Counted from the stretch's first letter, positions 51,640 through 62,220 are shown. The stretch is 64,000 nt of DNA from Antedon mediterranea (GCF_964355755.1 NC_092680.1:13433001-13497000), one strand, 5' to 3'. Numbers and translations are program-made. The notes: generated by a model not told the origin, from the sequence alone.

Positions 51640-52113
51640 AGTTTTGAAGAATTAATCCGCTGGGTCTCAGAAGAGACCCGGATCTCCGAAAGAGATCCTG
51701 CTCTCCGAAAGAGAGTACCAACGAGGATTAACCGATTATAAGTATTCCATATCAGCAACAACGAAAGCAAATTTAAAGCAAAATCTCCACTGGATGAATT
51801 ATTTTAAGTAAAATCTCCACTGGATGAATAAAACGAAATCTCAAATCTTTTTATAGACAGCAGTCTATTATCTATCTATCTATCTAAATCTATCTATCTT
51901 TCTATTATCTATAGAAACTTTATCAAGGCTTTTGCAGAACCAAAAAAGTTAGGCGTAGTGAATATAAACATTAGTTGTCTCGAAACACAATTTGGAAAGA
52001 TAAATATAAGTTTAGCAGGAAAAAAAACATATTTCTATAAAGTAATTACGAAGTAGAATACATCAATTGTATAGAATTTGAAAACAATTTCTGGATTTGA
52101 TTAACCATACATA
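51640..52113 (+). promoter_or_regulatory. Leader of the Helentron gene
   Basis: This is 474 bp between a good splice acceptor and the ATG. It holds the cloverleaf-like fold (51652-51731), a direct duplication of AAAATCTCCACTGGATGAAT (51779 and 51811), and a TATC microsatellite (51864-51912). In the coding frame a stop (TAA) lies 12-10 bases before the ATG, which fixes 52114 as the first in-frame start. Confidence 0.5.
51652..51731 (+). ncRNA. Cloverleaf-like three-hairpin RNA fold
   Basis: An outer 7-bp stem, TTAATCC (51652-51658) with GGATTAA (51725-51731), encloses three perfect hairpins. They are GGGTCTC-AGAA-GAGACCC (51662-51679), GGATCTC-CGAAA-GAGATCC (51680-51698) and CTCTC-CGAAA-GAGAG (51701-51715). 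This is a four-way junction with tRNA-like layout, but it lacks a recognisable A or B box and a CCA-type end, so it is not called a tRNA. In the transposon leader it could act in translation, RNA stability or as a DNA structure. No known RNA family is recognised. Confidence 0.5.
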
Positions 52114-55100
52114 ATGGATACACTATTAATAACCTTTATTATTGGTATGTTGTTTTTAATGATGTTCTTAATGTTATGGTGCTTTTTTAAGAATAATAAA
52201 GAAAATACAAATAAAGAGTACAATAATGTCAATACAGCTGGTAATGTTGATAGTGGTATTATAGATACAACAGAATTTGAAACAGTCATTGATGAAATCT
52301 TGGACCTACTTGACCAATGTTGCTTATCTAAGAATGTCAAAGACATGAGCACTATAAAACTGGAAAATGATGATACATGTAATGTCGATTGTGAAGTTAT
52401 CAAAGATACAACGGAATTTAAAGAAATAATTGATGATATCATAAACATATTATCTTATGGTACAGAGGTCGCTTCAGAGTTTGATGATACATGCGATTTG
52501 TGTAGTATTGAAGTGAAAGCAGACGACAATTGCATAACATGTGACTGTTGTAGTCAATATTTTCATGTGAAATGTGTAAGAGATGTTTTTGAAGACAAAC
52601 TATGTGATTCCAGAGTAATTTGGATTTGTTCAATGTGTGGGTATAGTAATTTTGTTGATAACATATTGGGTGAAATAGGTATTCCCTGTCATTTCAATAG
52701 ATATACGATTCTAGAACCTGATGAATCTGACACTGCAGACTTAAAAAAAAATAAGGAAAAACGTAATAATGCCAAATTAAAAAAATGTCAAACAGGAAGT
52801 GAAGATTTACTTGGTAGTGATTGGATAAGGGTAAAATCAAAGAAAAGAACCGACAACAGAAAAAAAAGATGTAAAAAAAGAGGAAATAAGAAAAGGAGAA
52901 AGCGCGTTATAAATGGTATAAGTATAGAACCAGGTGTAAAATATATTGGCAAAGGTGTAAAAGATTTCTATGAAAGACGAAATAATAACAAAATGGAATG
53001 GAATATGAATACAAATACTTACAGAGAATACAACAAAGAAAATGCTAAAACGAATGTATTGGGAAATTCACAGACAATAATTGACGACAGTGGTAGGCCT
53101 ATGTGTGATGTTTTGAAAAATACCAAAGTAACAAACGGAATACAACAACAATCAGGTGGTGGTTCGAAACGTTTACGAAATAACAAGGGTCGTTTTGTCA
53201 AAACTAAGAAGATTGATAACAAAAAAGCACAAGGTAATGTGAATTTAAAGAATGATTGCGATACTATGAAAGATATAAAGAACATGGGTAATAATGACAA
53301 TTCTGAAACGAAAACTGACATGGATTTTAAAATGGAATGTACTGTAGAAAACGACAACACAGCGACTGACGATGCGAAAGCACAAAATAATAGCAAAATG
53401 AATGACAGAAGTAGAATAATTGATAGTAATGGTACAGATCATAAAAATCAAACATGTGCAAGTTGTGAATTTGAGGAAAATGAAGTATTGATAATTGATG
53501 ACGGATGCAAAAAAGCAGTGACTGAAAAAATTAGGTCCCATACTAAATCTAAATGTGACCAACATACAATCGATGTGGATATTGAAGTTTTAACAAAAAA
53601 TGATTTTTCGGAAGAATTGATAATCGATGATGTAACAAAACAAAAAAATACACGAAAAAGGCAGAAAACACAATCAATAAATGAATTACAAGTATATAAT
53701 AGTAATGAAAATATAACTGTAGCACAGGGTAATTTTAATCAAGGGAATTATAGATTTGGCTTTGCAAGTGGTAAACAGTGTGTTGCAAATAGTCTTGTAG
53801 CTATTCTTTATTCTACAAAGAGGAATGGAAATGAATTTTACACCAAAGACCTTGATACAATATTGACTCTTGGAAACGAGTTGTACCGTTACATTCAGAA
53901 AGATTCCACTATGCACGAGGACCTTTTAATGATTTCTGAACTGCCGAAAGAATTGGATATCTTGGATAACACATTTGTAATATCTCCCAAAGAATCAGTT
54001 TTTGGCATAATAGATGGAAATCTCGAATTTATGGCTGAATATGGAGCCTTGTCATTAAACCAAGCTCTTGAACAAGAATTACACCAACATGATGCATTTT
54101 TTATGAATTTCAACAGAAGCACATTTTCTATTATCAAACGTGTAAATGGATTTCTTATATTTGATCCACATGCAAGAGATCGATTTGGTTGTGTTAGTGA
54201 ACATGGAAAGAGTATTTTACTTTACAGTCCATCTTGGCAAGGTGTGTACGATTATTGTATAAGATTAGCAAGGTCAATGAACTGTAATTTACATGAAACC
54301 GAGTTTGAACTGACTGGTGTAAATATTGAAAATAAGTCTATGATGTTATGTTCCGCTTCTGTGCTCGATGATAATTGTGAACAAAGAAACTTGGGAAACG
54401 TTGACGTTGATGAACCTAGTACGTCTTATCAGTATAAATGTAGTACAAGATTACCAGACAAGAATATTGATTCTAACGTTAAAGGCAAAACACATAATAA
54501 AGAAGGTCATGTCTCATCAAGTAATGGATGGCAAAGTGATAGTGATATTGAAATTGTTAATGTTCAGTATGCAGAAAGACCTGACAAGAATTTTAAATTT
54601 ATTCCTACCTCAGAAGCACAAAAGAAAAACATGTGTAATGAAGTAGGTATTCATTGTGAACATACCGATATGAATTGTGGTATTAACAGAGCTAGTCAGA
54701 TTGGACATCCTCTTCAAATTACGAATATTACAGGTGATGGTAATTGTTTTTATCGTGCAATTTCATACATTATTTCTGGTACTGAAGATAATCATTTACT
54801 TTTAAGAAGAGCAATTACTAATCATTTATTGGAGACTGGTGACTTGTTTATTAATACATTTAGTCACGAATATAGATCAGTTAAGGAATATGTGTTTAAA
54901 AAAAGAGTAATGGATAATGGAACGTGGGCATCCAATACTGAAATAAGTGCAATGGCAAACTTGCTTAATACAGATATTTATTCATTTAATGATCAACTTT
55001 TGACGTGGCAATTGTTTTCTGCTAAAAAGCCGGGAAGAATAGATGATGTTACAACTGACAATGGTATATATATTTTGTACACCATGAATGTGCATTTTAA

Positions 55101-58100
55101 TGTAGTGGAATCTGTCAATGTCAGTCAAAATAATTTTCAGGAAACAACAGGACAAGTTGATATGGATGTGACATCCCAAAAGAATTATACAACACAGAAA
55201 CGAAAGCAAATGAGAAAAGAAACATGTCACACATTTGAAGACATAGAACCAAAACACAAAAAGAGTAAAACTGTTGAGGGACCTTGTTCTGGAAATGAAG
55301 TAAAAATATTGAGAAGGAAAAGAAAAATATCTTATGAAAATAGAAAACAAAGAGAAAAGAATCGTCAGAGAATGAAAAGAATAAGAGAAAAAAAAGATAA
55401 TTCAATAGAAAAAAATGAAAATAGAAACAAATATCAAAGTGATCCTGCATACAGAAAAGAAAAGAAACGTAAAGTAAAAGAGGCACAACAAATAAGATAT
55501 GCTGATGATGATTATAAATTCCAAAAAAGGAAGGAAAACAGAGAAAGACAACACAAAATGTATAGATGTGAACCTGAATATAATGTAAAAGTACGAAATA
55601 AAGCGAGACATAACTACAACATTGATTTGGATTACCGAACAACCAAACAAATCAACAATCTGTTAAATTATAAATGTAATAACAAATTTACGCAAAATTT
55701 GAAAGAAAAATTGAAGAATAGATACAAAAATGACATAATATTTAGACATAAAACTAGACAAAATAATAAACAAAGAAATGCAGAAAAGTATCACAATGAT
55801 TCAAAATTCAGACAAAATTTGAAGCAAAAATTAGCAGCGAAGTATCGTAATAATTCAAAATTCAGAAAAAACGTTACGCAAAAATTGGCAGAGAAGTATC
55901 GGAGTAATTTGAAATTTCGTCAAAACTGCAAACAAAAATTGGCAGATAAGTATCGGAGTAATTTGAAATTTCGTCAAAACTGCAAACAAAAATTGGCAGA
56001 GAAATATCGAGGTAATTTAAAATTTCGTCAAAGTATTAAGGAAAGGTGTAAGCAAAGATTTGCAGAAAAGTATCATGGTGATGAAGGGTTCCGAAAAAAT
56101 ATTATGAAGAAAAACATGAAAAATAGGGAAAAAAAGAAAAAAGAAAACAGTAATTTTGAGTTTGTCTTAGAAAATTTCAGGGAAACAGTTTCTCGTGGTC
56201 CTGAATATGTTTGTTGTGTATGCTTTAAAATGTTATTCAAAGATCAAGTTATGAAGTGCATCAAAGCTAAATACAAAATTCAGGCTTGTATAAATGAAAA
56301 GTATTTGCATATTTGCAACAATGAATGTAATAAACCTTGTCAATTTATGGAATCACCAAGATGTCGTTTATGGATTTGTTTCACATGCCACAGGAAATTG
56401 TTAAATGGGAAAGTCCCTGCAGAAGCCAATTCAAACAATTTACAACTACACGATATTCCTCCTGAGCTTAGGTGTTTAAATAATTTAGAGCAGCATTTGA
56501 TTGGATTGAACATTCCTTTTATGAAATTAATGAATTTACCTAAAGGTGGACAGCATGGAATACATGGACCTGTTGTATGTGTACCTTCAAATACTATTGA
56601 AACTGTAAAAATGCTTCCTAGACCACAGGTTGATGATCAATTAATATCTGTCAAATTGAAGCGAAAGTTGTCTTACAAAGGTTATTACAAATATAAATAT
56701 GTTAATACTGCCAATGTTATTCAAGCTCTTAGATTTCTACAAGATCATAACAAGTGCTATTTTGATATAGCTATTAATGAAGAATGGCACAATTATTTAT
56801 CTGAAAAAAACATCGAAAATACAAATAATAATGTAGATGAAAATCAAACATGTATAGAAAATAATGAAGAAGAAGAAGAAGAAGAAATAGAAGACCGATT
56901 ATGTGGTGCTACCTTTGATACAAGTCTTCAACCTGTTGACAGGCGACAAAATTTGGTTGATGAATATTTTAATGACATAATTTGTTGTGCACCATGTGAA
57001 AACAATAGTCCAATTGCATTGTTAAGTAATAAAAGCAATGAAGCAAAATCATTTCCAGTTTTATTTCCAACAGGCCAACCTACATTCCATGATACGAGAG
57101 ATGTTAAAATAACACTTGGACGTTATTTTCACAATAGATTAATGCATATAGATAACAGGTTTGCACAAAATACAGAATTCATATTTTATGCTCAATCTTT
57201 GTATGAACTTCAACAAATTTTATCTAGTATTTCCATTGCATTGCGGAAAGGGTCAAGTAAAAAGGATGATTTTAGCAAAGTTACTGTATCCGATTTAAAA
57301 AATGTTACCAAAATTCAGGAGATTTTAAAATCTGATAAGGGTTATAAATTTTTAAAACAAATTCGTGGAACTCCACCGTACTGGCAAGCTACACAAAAAG
57401 ATATAATAGCAATGGTTAGACAGATAGGAAAGCCAACATTCTTTCTTTCATTCTCAAGTGCTGACTTCCGTTGGAAAGAAATAATGACGACATTGTTAAG
57501 TCAGTCAGGAGACCAAAGAAGCATTGAAGAATTGGAATGGGCAGATAAATGTAATTTGTTGAAATCAAATCCAGTGACTGTTGCCAGAATGTTTGACAAA
57601 CGCTTTCATACTTTTTTGAAAAATGTAATTTTGTCAGAAGCACAGCCTATTGGTAAAGTCGTAGATTATTTTTACCGAATTGAATTTCAAATGAGAGGAA
57701 GTCCACATGTTCATATGTTAGTATGGGTTGAAAATGCTCCTATTTTTGGTACAGATAAAGATAACGAAGTTATTAATTTTGTTGATAAATATATTTCTTG
57801 TGCTGTGCCATGTGAAACTGTAGATCCTGAACTGAATGAAATTGTTAAAAGTGTGCAAATTCACAGTAAAAGACATTCTAAATCATGTAAAAAAAAGGGA
57901 ACAAATTGCAGATTCAACTTCCCCAGACAACCTTCTGCAAATACATTTGTTATGAGACCTACAATTGTGGATAAAGACAATGATGATAATGATGACAACA
58001 AACAAGCAATGGAGCTGTTAACCTCAGTAAAAGATGCTGTGACTAATGAAGAAACATATAGAAATGCAATAGAACTTTTCCAAAGTTTAGGTATTACACA

Positions 58101-61100
58101 GAGCGCATTTGAGAAAGCAAATAATTCTGTAGCTACTGAGGAAAAGATTGTTATAAAGAGAAATCCTCAAGATGTGTGGGTAAATCAATACAATCCTTCC
58201 TTATTGAGAGCATGGAATGCTAATATGGATATTCAGTATATTACAAATGTATATGCATGTATTATTTACGTTATAGGATATATGTCGAAATCTGAACGGG
58301 AAATGGGCTTACTTTTATCTCATGCAGCATCAGAAGTAAAAGAAGGCAATGAAGATGCTAGGCAAAGTTTGCGAAAACTTGGTAATGTTTATATGAATAA
58401 TCGAGAAGTGTCTGCACAAGAAAGTATTTATCGTGTTTGTAGTTTAAGATTAAAAGAATGTTCAAGGAAAGTTGAATTTATCCCAGTAGGACCTAATCCT
58501 GTTAGAATGAGTTTACCACTAAGTGTAATTAAAAACAAAGCAGATGATGATGTAAGTGCATGGTTGCCAAATAAGATTGACAAATATAAAGCTCGACCTA
58601 ATAGTTCTGAATTTAATAAAATGTGCCTTGCAAAATTTTGTTCAGAATATAGAATATTGAGTTCATCAGAAATGAAAGGAAATAAACAAAAAAAGAATGT
58701 ATTTCAATTAAAAAAACAGTTGGGATTCATCCAAAAAAGAACAAGAACTAGCAATGCTATAATAAGATACCCACGATTTCCAATAGATGCAGCACCTGAG
58801 AAATATTTTTTGAGTATACTTCAGTTATTTCTACCATTTCGAAAAGATGAACAGTTAAAACCTCAAAACTTTGAAACGTATGAACAATTTCATGAGAAAG
58901 GATGTGTGAAATTATGTGGCTGTCAATTACAAACGGTAAAGTCAATAGTTCATGGAAACATGGAACAATATGAAAAAAGTGCTGATGATGTTGAAGAAGC
59001 ACAGGAATGTTTATCAAAATTTGGCCCACAAGAAGATGCATGGAGCCTATTATGTCCAGAAAGCGAAAAAGAAAGGTTAAACAACCCAAAGCCAAATGTA
59101 GAGGTTGATGATGAAGAAGATGAATTTTTCATTCCAGATTTTGGAATTCAAAAAAATCATACATCTAAAGTAGAGTCTAATTCATCTAATATTCCAAGAC
59201 CAGAATTAAACAAAATGATTCGATCTTTAAATGAAAAACAACAACATATATTTTATAAGACAAGACAATGGTGTTTAGACAAAGTTAATGGTAAAAAACC
59301 TGAAGCATTTTACACTTTCATAACTGGTGGCGCTGGTACTGGAAAAAGTCATTTGGTAAATTGTATTTATAATGAAGCGACACGTATTCTTGGAAAGATT
59401 ATGGAAAATCCCGATGATTTGTCAATATTAAAATTAGCTCCTACAGGAATCGCAGCATATAATATTAAAGGCCAAACAATTCATAGCGCTTTGTCTATCC
59501 CGATTAATATTTCACATCCGTATCAACCACTTGGAGAAGAAAAAATAAGTGCACTTCGTAATAAATTGGGTCAGTTGCAAATTGTTATTATAGATGAAAT
59601 ATCAATGGTAAATCAAAGGTTACTTTGGTATATCCACGGACGATTAAGGCAAATAAAACAAGTACGCAATGATAGTCCATTTGGTAACATTTCAGTAATT
59701 GCTGTTGGTGATTTTTATCAGTTACCCCCGGTGATGGGCAGTTCGTTATATAAAGACACATTGGAAAGCTCACTGTGGATAGATAACTTTAAGCAAGTAC
59801 AGTTAGATCAAATCATGAGGCAAAAAGAAGATAAAGAATTTGCTTTATTGTTAAACAAATTGCGTACAAAAGAAAAACATGATTGTTTGTCTGATAACGA
59901 TTTATTAGTTCTAAAAACACGTGAAACAGGTGAAGAATGTGAAGATGCTGTTCATATTTACCCACGCAACAAACAAGTTGATGAATGGAATAAAAAAATG
60001 TTACACAAAACCTGTACAGGCATTGTATGCATTGAAGCAGAAGATAGTGTAGTAAACAGCAAGAAACAGAACAAAAATTGTGACAAACCTCGGAATTCAC
60101 GTCAAACTAGTTTACTAAATTATTTGTGGATCGCAATTAATGCCAGAGTGATGTTGATTAAAAATGTAGATGTTAAAAAAGGCTTAACGAATGGATGTAT
60201 GGGACATGTTGATGAAATAGTCAAACCTGACCATAACACCAAACCAGTATCTATTAAAGTAAAATTTGACAATAATGACATTGGTATTCAGGCAATTGAA
60301 ATGTTTAAAGAATCTATGGGGAAAAAATACAGTCGAAAACAATTTCCTCTCAAATTAGCTTATGCATGCACAGTTCATAAAGTTCAAGGAATGACAATGG
60401 ATAAAGCAGTGGTTTGCCTTAAAGATACTTTTACGCCTGGACAAGCATATGTAGGCCTCAGTCGTGTTACTTCAATATCTGGACTTACTATTGAAAATTT
60501 TAAACCTAGTCTGATTTATTGTGATCCAAACATAAAGAAGTGCTTACGTAATATGGATTCATACGTACAATGTAATAAACAAGGTCATGATTCGGATTCT
60601 AGATTTTCAATAATGTTACATAACATTCAAGGGCTTAAACAACATTTTGTTGATCTTCATTGTAATGATTTGTTTATGAATTCTAATATCATATGTCTAA
60701 CTGAAACATGGTTGAACAAGGATGATGATGTTTTTGACGTACGCATTGAGCCGTATAAATTTTATCACCAAGCAAGGTATGATTCGTATTCTAATACAAA
60801 TGATCTCAGTTCCAAAATAAAACATCAGGCTCATGGTGGCGTTGCAGTGTATGCCAAGAACACGTCTTCAAGCAGATTAAACATATGTAATAATGATATA
60901 GAAGCAGTTTCATTTTTAATAACAAGTCCGATTTCTGTTGCCGTGTCAGTAATTTATCGACCCCCAAGTTATGATATTAATCAATTCTGTCTAAATTTGA
61001 GAAAACATTTGGAAGAGTTACATAAAATGAGTACAAAATGTATTGTAATGGGTGATTTTAATGAAAATCTTTTCAAACAATCTTCTAGAGTAAATCATTT

Positions 61101-61257
61101 AATGTCAGAAAATGAGTACCAACAACATGTTACAAGTTCCACCACTGAAAACAATACATTGATTGATCATGTATATAGCAAAGGTCTTGATTCAGTACAG
61201 GCTGAAGTAATTCCAGTTTATTATAGCTATCATGAAGTCATTCAAATTAAATTTTAA
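52114..61257 (+). CDS. Helentron transposase: Rep/helicase with PHD, OTU and endonuclease
   Basis: An uninterrupted 3047-residue protein catalysing rolling-circle transposition. Order: hydrophobic N-terminus (4-26); PHD finger (C127 to C175); basic NLS-like tract (about 243-266); cysteine-protease-like region (QC556 and DPH686); OTU protease (GDGNC, C878; H994); lysine/arginine-rich coiled region with 18-residue repeats (1225-1340); DUF6570-like Cys-rich region (from C1367); HUH Rep (HVH at 1865-1867, candidate tyrosines Y2047, Y2052, Y2056, K2059); PIF1 helicase (GGAGTGKS 2405-2412, DE 2494-2495, GDFYQLPP from 2532, HKVQG from 2755, GLSR ending R2784); apurinic-type endonuclease (N2837, E2864, GDFNEN with D2981, H3040). 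The added endonuclease and OTU place it with Helentrons (Helitron2) rather than canonical Helitrons. The final SDH motif reads SYH. With no frameshift or stop, it may be active. Confidence 0.95.
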   Translation: MDTLLITFIIGMLFLMMFLMLWCFFKNNKENTNKEYNNVNTAGNVDSGIIDTTEFETVIDEILDLLDQCCLSKNVKDMSTIKLENDDTCNVDCEVIKDTTEFKEIIDDIINILSYGTEVASEFDDTCDLCSIEVKADDNCITCDCCSQYFHVKCVRDVFEDKLCDSRVIWICSMCGYSNFVDNILGEIGIPCHFNRYTILEPDESDTADLKKNKEKRNNAKLKKCQTGSEDLLGSDWIRVKSKKRTDNRKKRCKKRGNKKRRKRVINGISIEPGVKYIGKGVKDFYERRNNNKMEWNMNTNTYREYNKENAKTNVLGNSQTIIDDSGRPMCDVLKNTKVTNGIQQQSGGGSKRLRNNKGRFVKTKKIDNKKAQGNVNLKNDCDTMKDIKNMGNNDNSETKTDMDFKMECTVENDNTATDDAKAQNNSKMNDRSRIIDSNGTDHKNQTCASCEFEENEVLIIDDGCKKAVTEKIRSHTKSKCDQHTIDVDIEVLTKNDFSEELIIDDVTKQKNTRKRQKTQSINELQVYNSNENITVAQGNFNQGNYRFGFASGKQCVANSLVAILYSTKRNGNEFYTKDLDTILTLGNELYRYIQKDSTMHEDLLMISELPKELDILDNTFVISPKESVFGIIDGNLEFMAEYGALSLNQALEQELHQHDAFFMNFNRSTFSIIKRVNGFLIFDPHARDRFGCVSEHGKSILLYSPSWQGVYDYCIRLARSMNCNLHETEFELTGVNIENKSMMLCSASVLDDNCEQRNLGNVDVDEPSTSYQYKCSTRLPDKNIDSNVKGKTHNKEGHVSSSNGWQSDSDIEIVNVQYAERPDKNFKFIPTSEAQKKNMCNEVGIHCEHTDMNCGINRASQIGHPLQITNITGDGNCFYRAISYIISGTEDNHLLLRRAITNHLLETGDLFINTFSHEYRSVKEYVFKKRVMDNGTWASNTEISAMANLLNTDIYSFNDQLLTWQLFSAKKPGRIDDVTTDNGIYILYTMNVHFNVVESVNVSQNNFQETTGQVDMDVTSQKNYTTQKRKQMRKETCHTFEDIEPKHKKSKTVEGPCSGNEVKILRRKRKISYENRKQREKNRQRMKRIREKKDNSIEKNENRNKYQSDPAYRKEKKRKVKEAQQIRYADDDYKFQKRKENRERQHKMYRCEPEYNVKVRNKARHNYNIDLDYRTTKQINNLLNYKCNNKFTQNLKEKLKNRYKNDIIFRHKTRQNNKQRNAEKYHNDSKFRQNLKQKLAAKYRNNSKFRKNVTQKLAEKYRSNLKFRQNCKQKLADKYRSNLKFRQNCKQKLAEKYRGNLKFRQSIKERCKQRFAEKYHGDEGFRKNIMKKNMKNREKKKKENSNFEFVLENFRETVSRGPEYVCCVCFKMLFKDQVMKCIKAKYKIQACINEKYLHICNNECNKPCQFMESPRCRLWICFTCHRKLLNGKVPAEANSNNLQLHDIPPELRCLNNLEQHLIGLNIPFMKLMNLPKGGQHGIHGPVVCVPSNTIETVKMLPRPQVDDQLISVKLKRKLSYKGYYKYKYVNTANVIQALRFLQDHNKCYFDIAINEEWHNYLSEKNIENTNNNVDENQTCIENNEEEEEEEIEDRLCGATFDTSLQPVDRRQNLVDEYFNDIICCAPCENNSPIALLSNKSNEAKSFPVLFPTGQPTFHDTRDVKITLGRYFHNRLMHIDNRFAQNTEFIFYAQSLYELQQILSSISIALRKGSSKKDDFSKVTVSDLKNVTKIQEILKSDKGYKFLKQIRGTPPYWQATQKDIIAMVRQIGKPTFFLSFSSADFRWKEIMTTLLSQSGDQRSIEELEWADKCNLLKSNPVTVARMFDKRFHTFLKNVILSEAQPIGKVVDYFYRIEFQMRGSPHVHMLVWVENAPIFGTDKDNEVINFVDKYISCAVPCETVDPELNEIVKSVQIHSKRHSKSCKKKGTNCRFNFPRQPSANTFVMRPTIVDKDNDDNDDNKQAMELLTSVKDAVTNEETYRNAIELFQSLGITQSAFEKANNSVATEEKIVIKRNPQDVWVNQYNPSLLRAWNANMDIQYITNVYACIIYVIGYMSKSEREMGLLLSHAASEVKEGNEDARQSLRKLGNVYMNNREVSAQESIYRVCSLRLKECSRKVEFIPVGPNPVRMSLPLSVIKNKADDDVSAWLPNKIDKYKARPNSSEFNKMCLAKFCSEYRILSSSEMKGNKQKKNVFQLKKQLGFIQKRTRTSNAIIRYPRFPIDAAPEKYFLSILQLFLPFRKDEQLKPQNFETYEQFHEKGCVKLCGCQLQTVKSIVHGNMEQYEKSADDVEEAQECLSKFGPQEDAWSLLCPESEKERLNNPKPNVEVDDEEDEFFIPDFGIQKNHTSKVESNSSNIPRPELNKMIRSLNEKQQHIFYKTRQWCLDKVNGKKPEAFYTFITGGAGTGKSHLVNCIYNEATRILGKIMENPDDLSILKLAPTGIAAYNIKGQTIHSALSIPINISHPYQPLGEEKISALRNKLGQLQIVIIDEISMVNQRLLWYIHGRLRQIKQVRNDSPFGNISVIAVGDFYQLPPVMGSSLYKDTLESSLWIDNFKQVQLDQIMRQKEDKEFALLLNKLRTKEKHDCLSDNDLLVLKTRETGEECEDAVHIYPRNKQVDEWNKKMLHKTCTGIVCIEAEDSVVNSKKQNKNCDKPRNSRQTSLLNYLWIAINARVMLIKNVDVKKGLTNGCMGHVDEIVKPDHNTKPVSIKVKFDNNDIGIQAIEMFKESMGKKYSRKQFPLKLAYACTVHKVQGMTMDKAVVCLKDTFTPGQAYVGLSRVTSISGLTIENFKPSLIYCDPNIKKCLRNMDSYVQCNKQGHDSDSRFSIMLHNIQGLKQHFVDLHCNDLFMNSNIICLTETWLNKDDDVFDVRIEPYKFYHQARYDSYSNTNDLSSKIKHQAHGGVAVYAKNTSSSRLNICNNDIEAVSFLITSPISVAVSVIYRPPSYDINQFCLNLRKHLEELHKMSTKCIVMGDFNENLFKQSSRVNHLMSENEYQQHVTSSTTENNTLIDHVYSKGLDSVQAEVIPVYYSYHEVIQIKF

Positions 61258-62220
61258 TTTCAATGATTTTAATTACTTGGATTATGTTTATATGAATGGA
61301 AATTGAAATTGTATAGTATTAATTAATTGTTTTAACAATTTAGAAAATGAACTACTATTAGGCTTTATCACAACATGTGCAATATCAAAATATTCTATCT
61401 AATTATATACAGGGAAGTAATACTTAAAAAGACAAACAAAAAGAATAATATAATAATAATGTGGCTCTCAGTCCATGAGAGGCTGTGAATAGTATCTAAC
61501 TTCAACCCATGTCATTCTCCTTTTTAGGAGAAACAATATCAGGTGAGTTAAGTAAACACATTTTTATCTTTTTTTATGTGAATAATATAGGGACCTTTGT
61601 TTATATTATCTATGAATAATGTTCTGATTTTGAACATGAACTAGAAGTATGTAGTTTTACATACTAATCTTACAGTATCTACCAGTATTCAATTAATGTT
61701 AAAAATAAAAAGTTACAGACATTTACAGAAGAAAGAAATACGGTTTTGTTTTATACGATTACCAATAGGCCTATACCTATAATTTCAGTTTTATAATTGG
61801 TTTTATAATATTATGTTGTTGCTGCTCTCCACATGAATAATCAATTAAATTTATTTTGGTTTTAGGTGTTCAATGGAATGGATTCATCTCTTCAAGGTTT
61901 TTAGGAATTCATTAATGCAGTCATTCGCTCTTTCATAATTGTTTAAACGCGGCAAAGGATTCAATTATTGATATAAGATTTATAGAGAGAATAGAAAAAT
62001 AAGAATCTTTTACGTATCAATAAATATGTGTTTAAACAATCCACGACTATTTACAAATTAACATGTATATACTAAGTACAGGTACAATTACTCATCACCA
62101 ACATGTTTAGGAACTAATTTATAGCCGTATACGGGCTGCAGTGGCGCGCGCTCAGTTGAGTTAGTGTTTACCGACCGACCGGCATAGTGAGTTATAGAGT
62201 CTGCTAAAAACAGACTTATG
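61258..62220 (+). mobile_element. Helentron 3' region and probable 3' terminus
   Basis: Past the stop are about 950 bp without genes. There are small hairpins (CTCTC...GAGAG at 61466; TTCTCC...GGAGAA at 61518). At 62165-62215 lies ACCGACCGACCGGCATAGTG, then AGTTATAG and a hairpin AGTCTG-CTAAAAA-CAGACT. Reverse-complemented, this is hairpin, CTATA, TCACTATG and CGGTCGGTCGG, the same order as the terminal block of the HINE at 8613-8650. Transposons of this class end their 3' side in a hairpin, so the element plausibly ends near 62215-62220. A solo end of an unrelated HINE is the alternative. Confidence 0.55.

Noticed and set aside
51652-51731. tRNA gene call for the cloverleaf
   Set aside because: The shape is tRNA-like, but there is no A or B box, the loops are 4-5 bases, and there is no anticodon loop of seven.
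52101-60100. Many minus-strand and alternative frames opposite the transposase gene
   Set aside because: They are shadows of the single 3047-codon gene and contain no recognisable domains.
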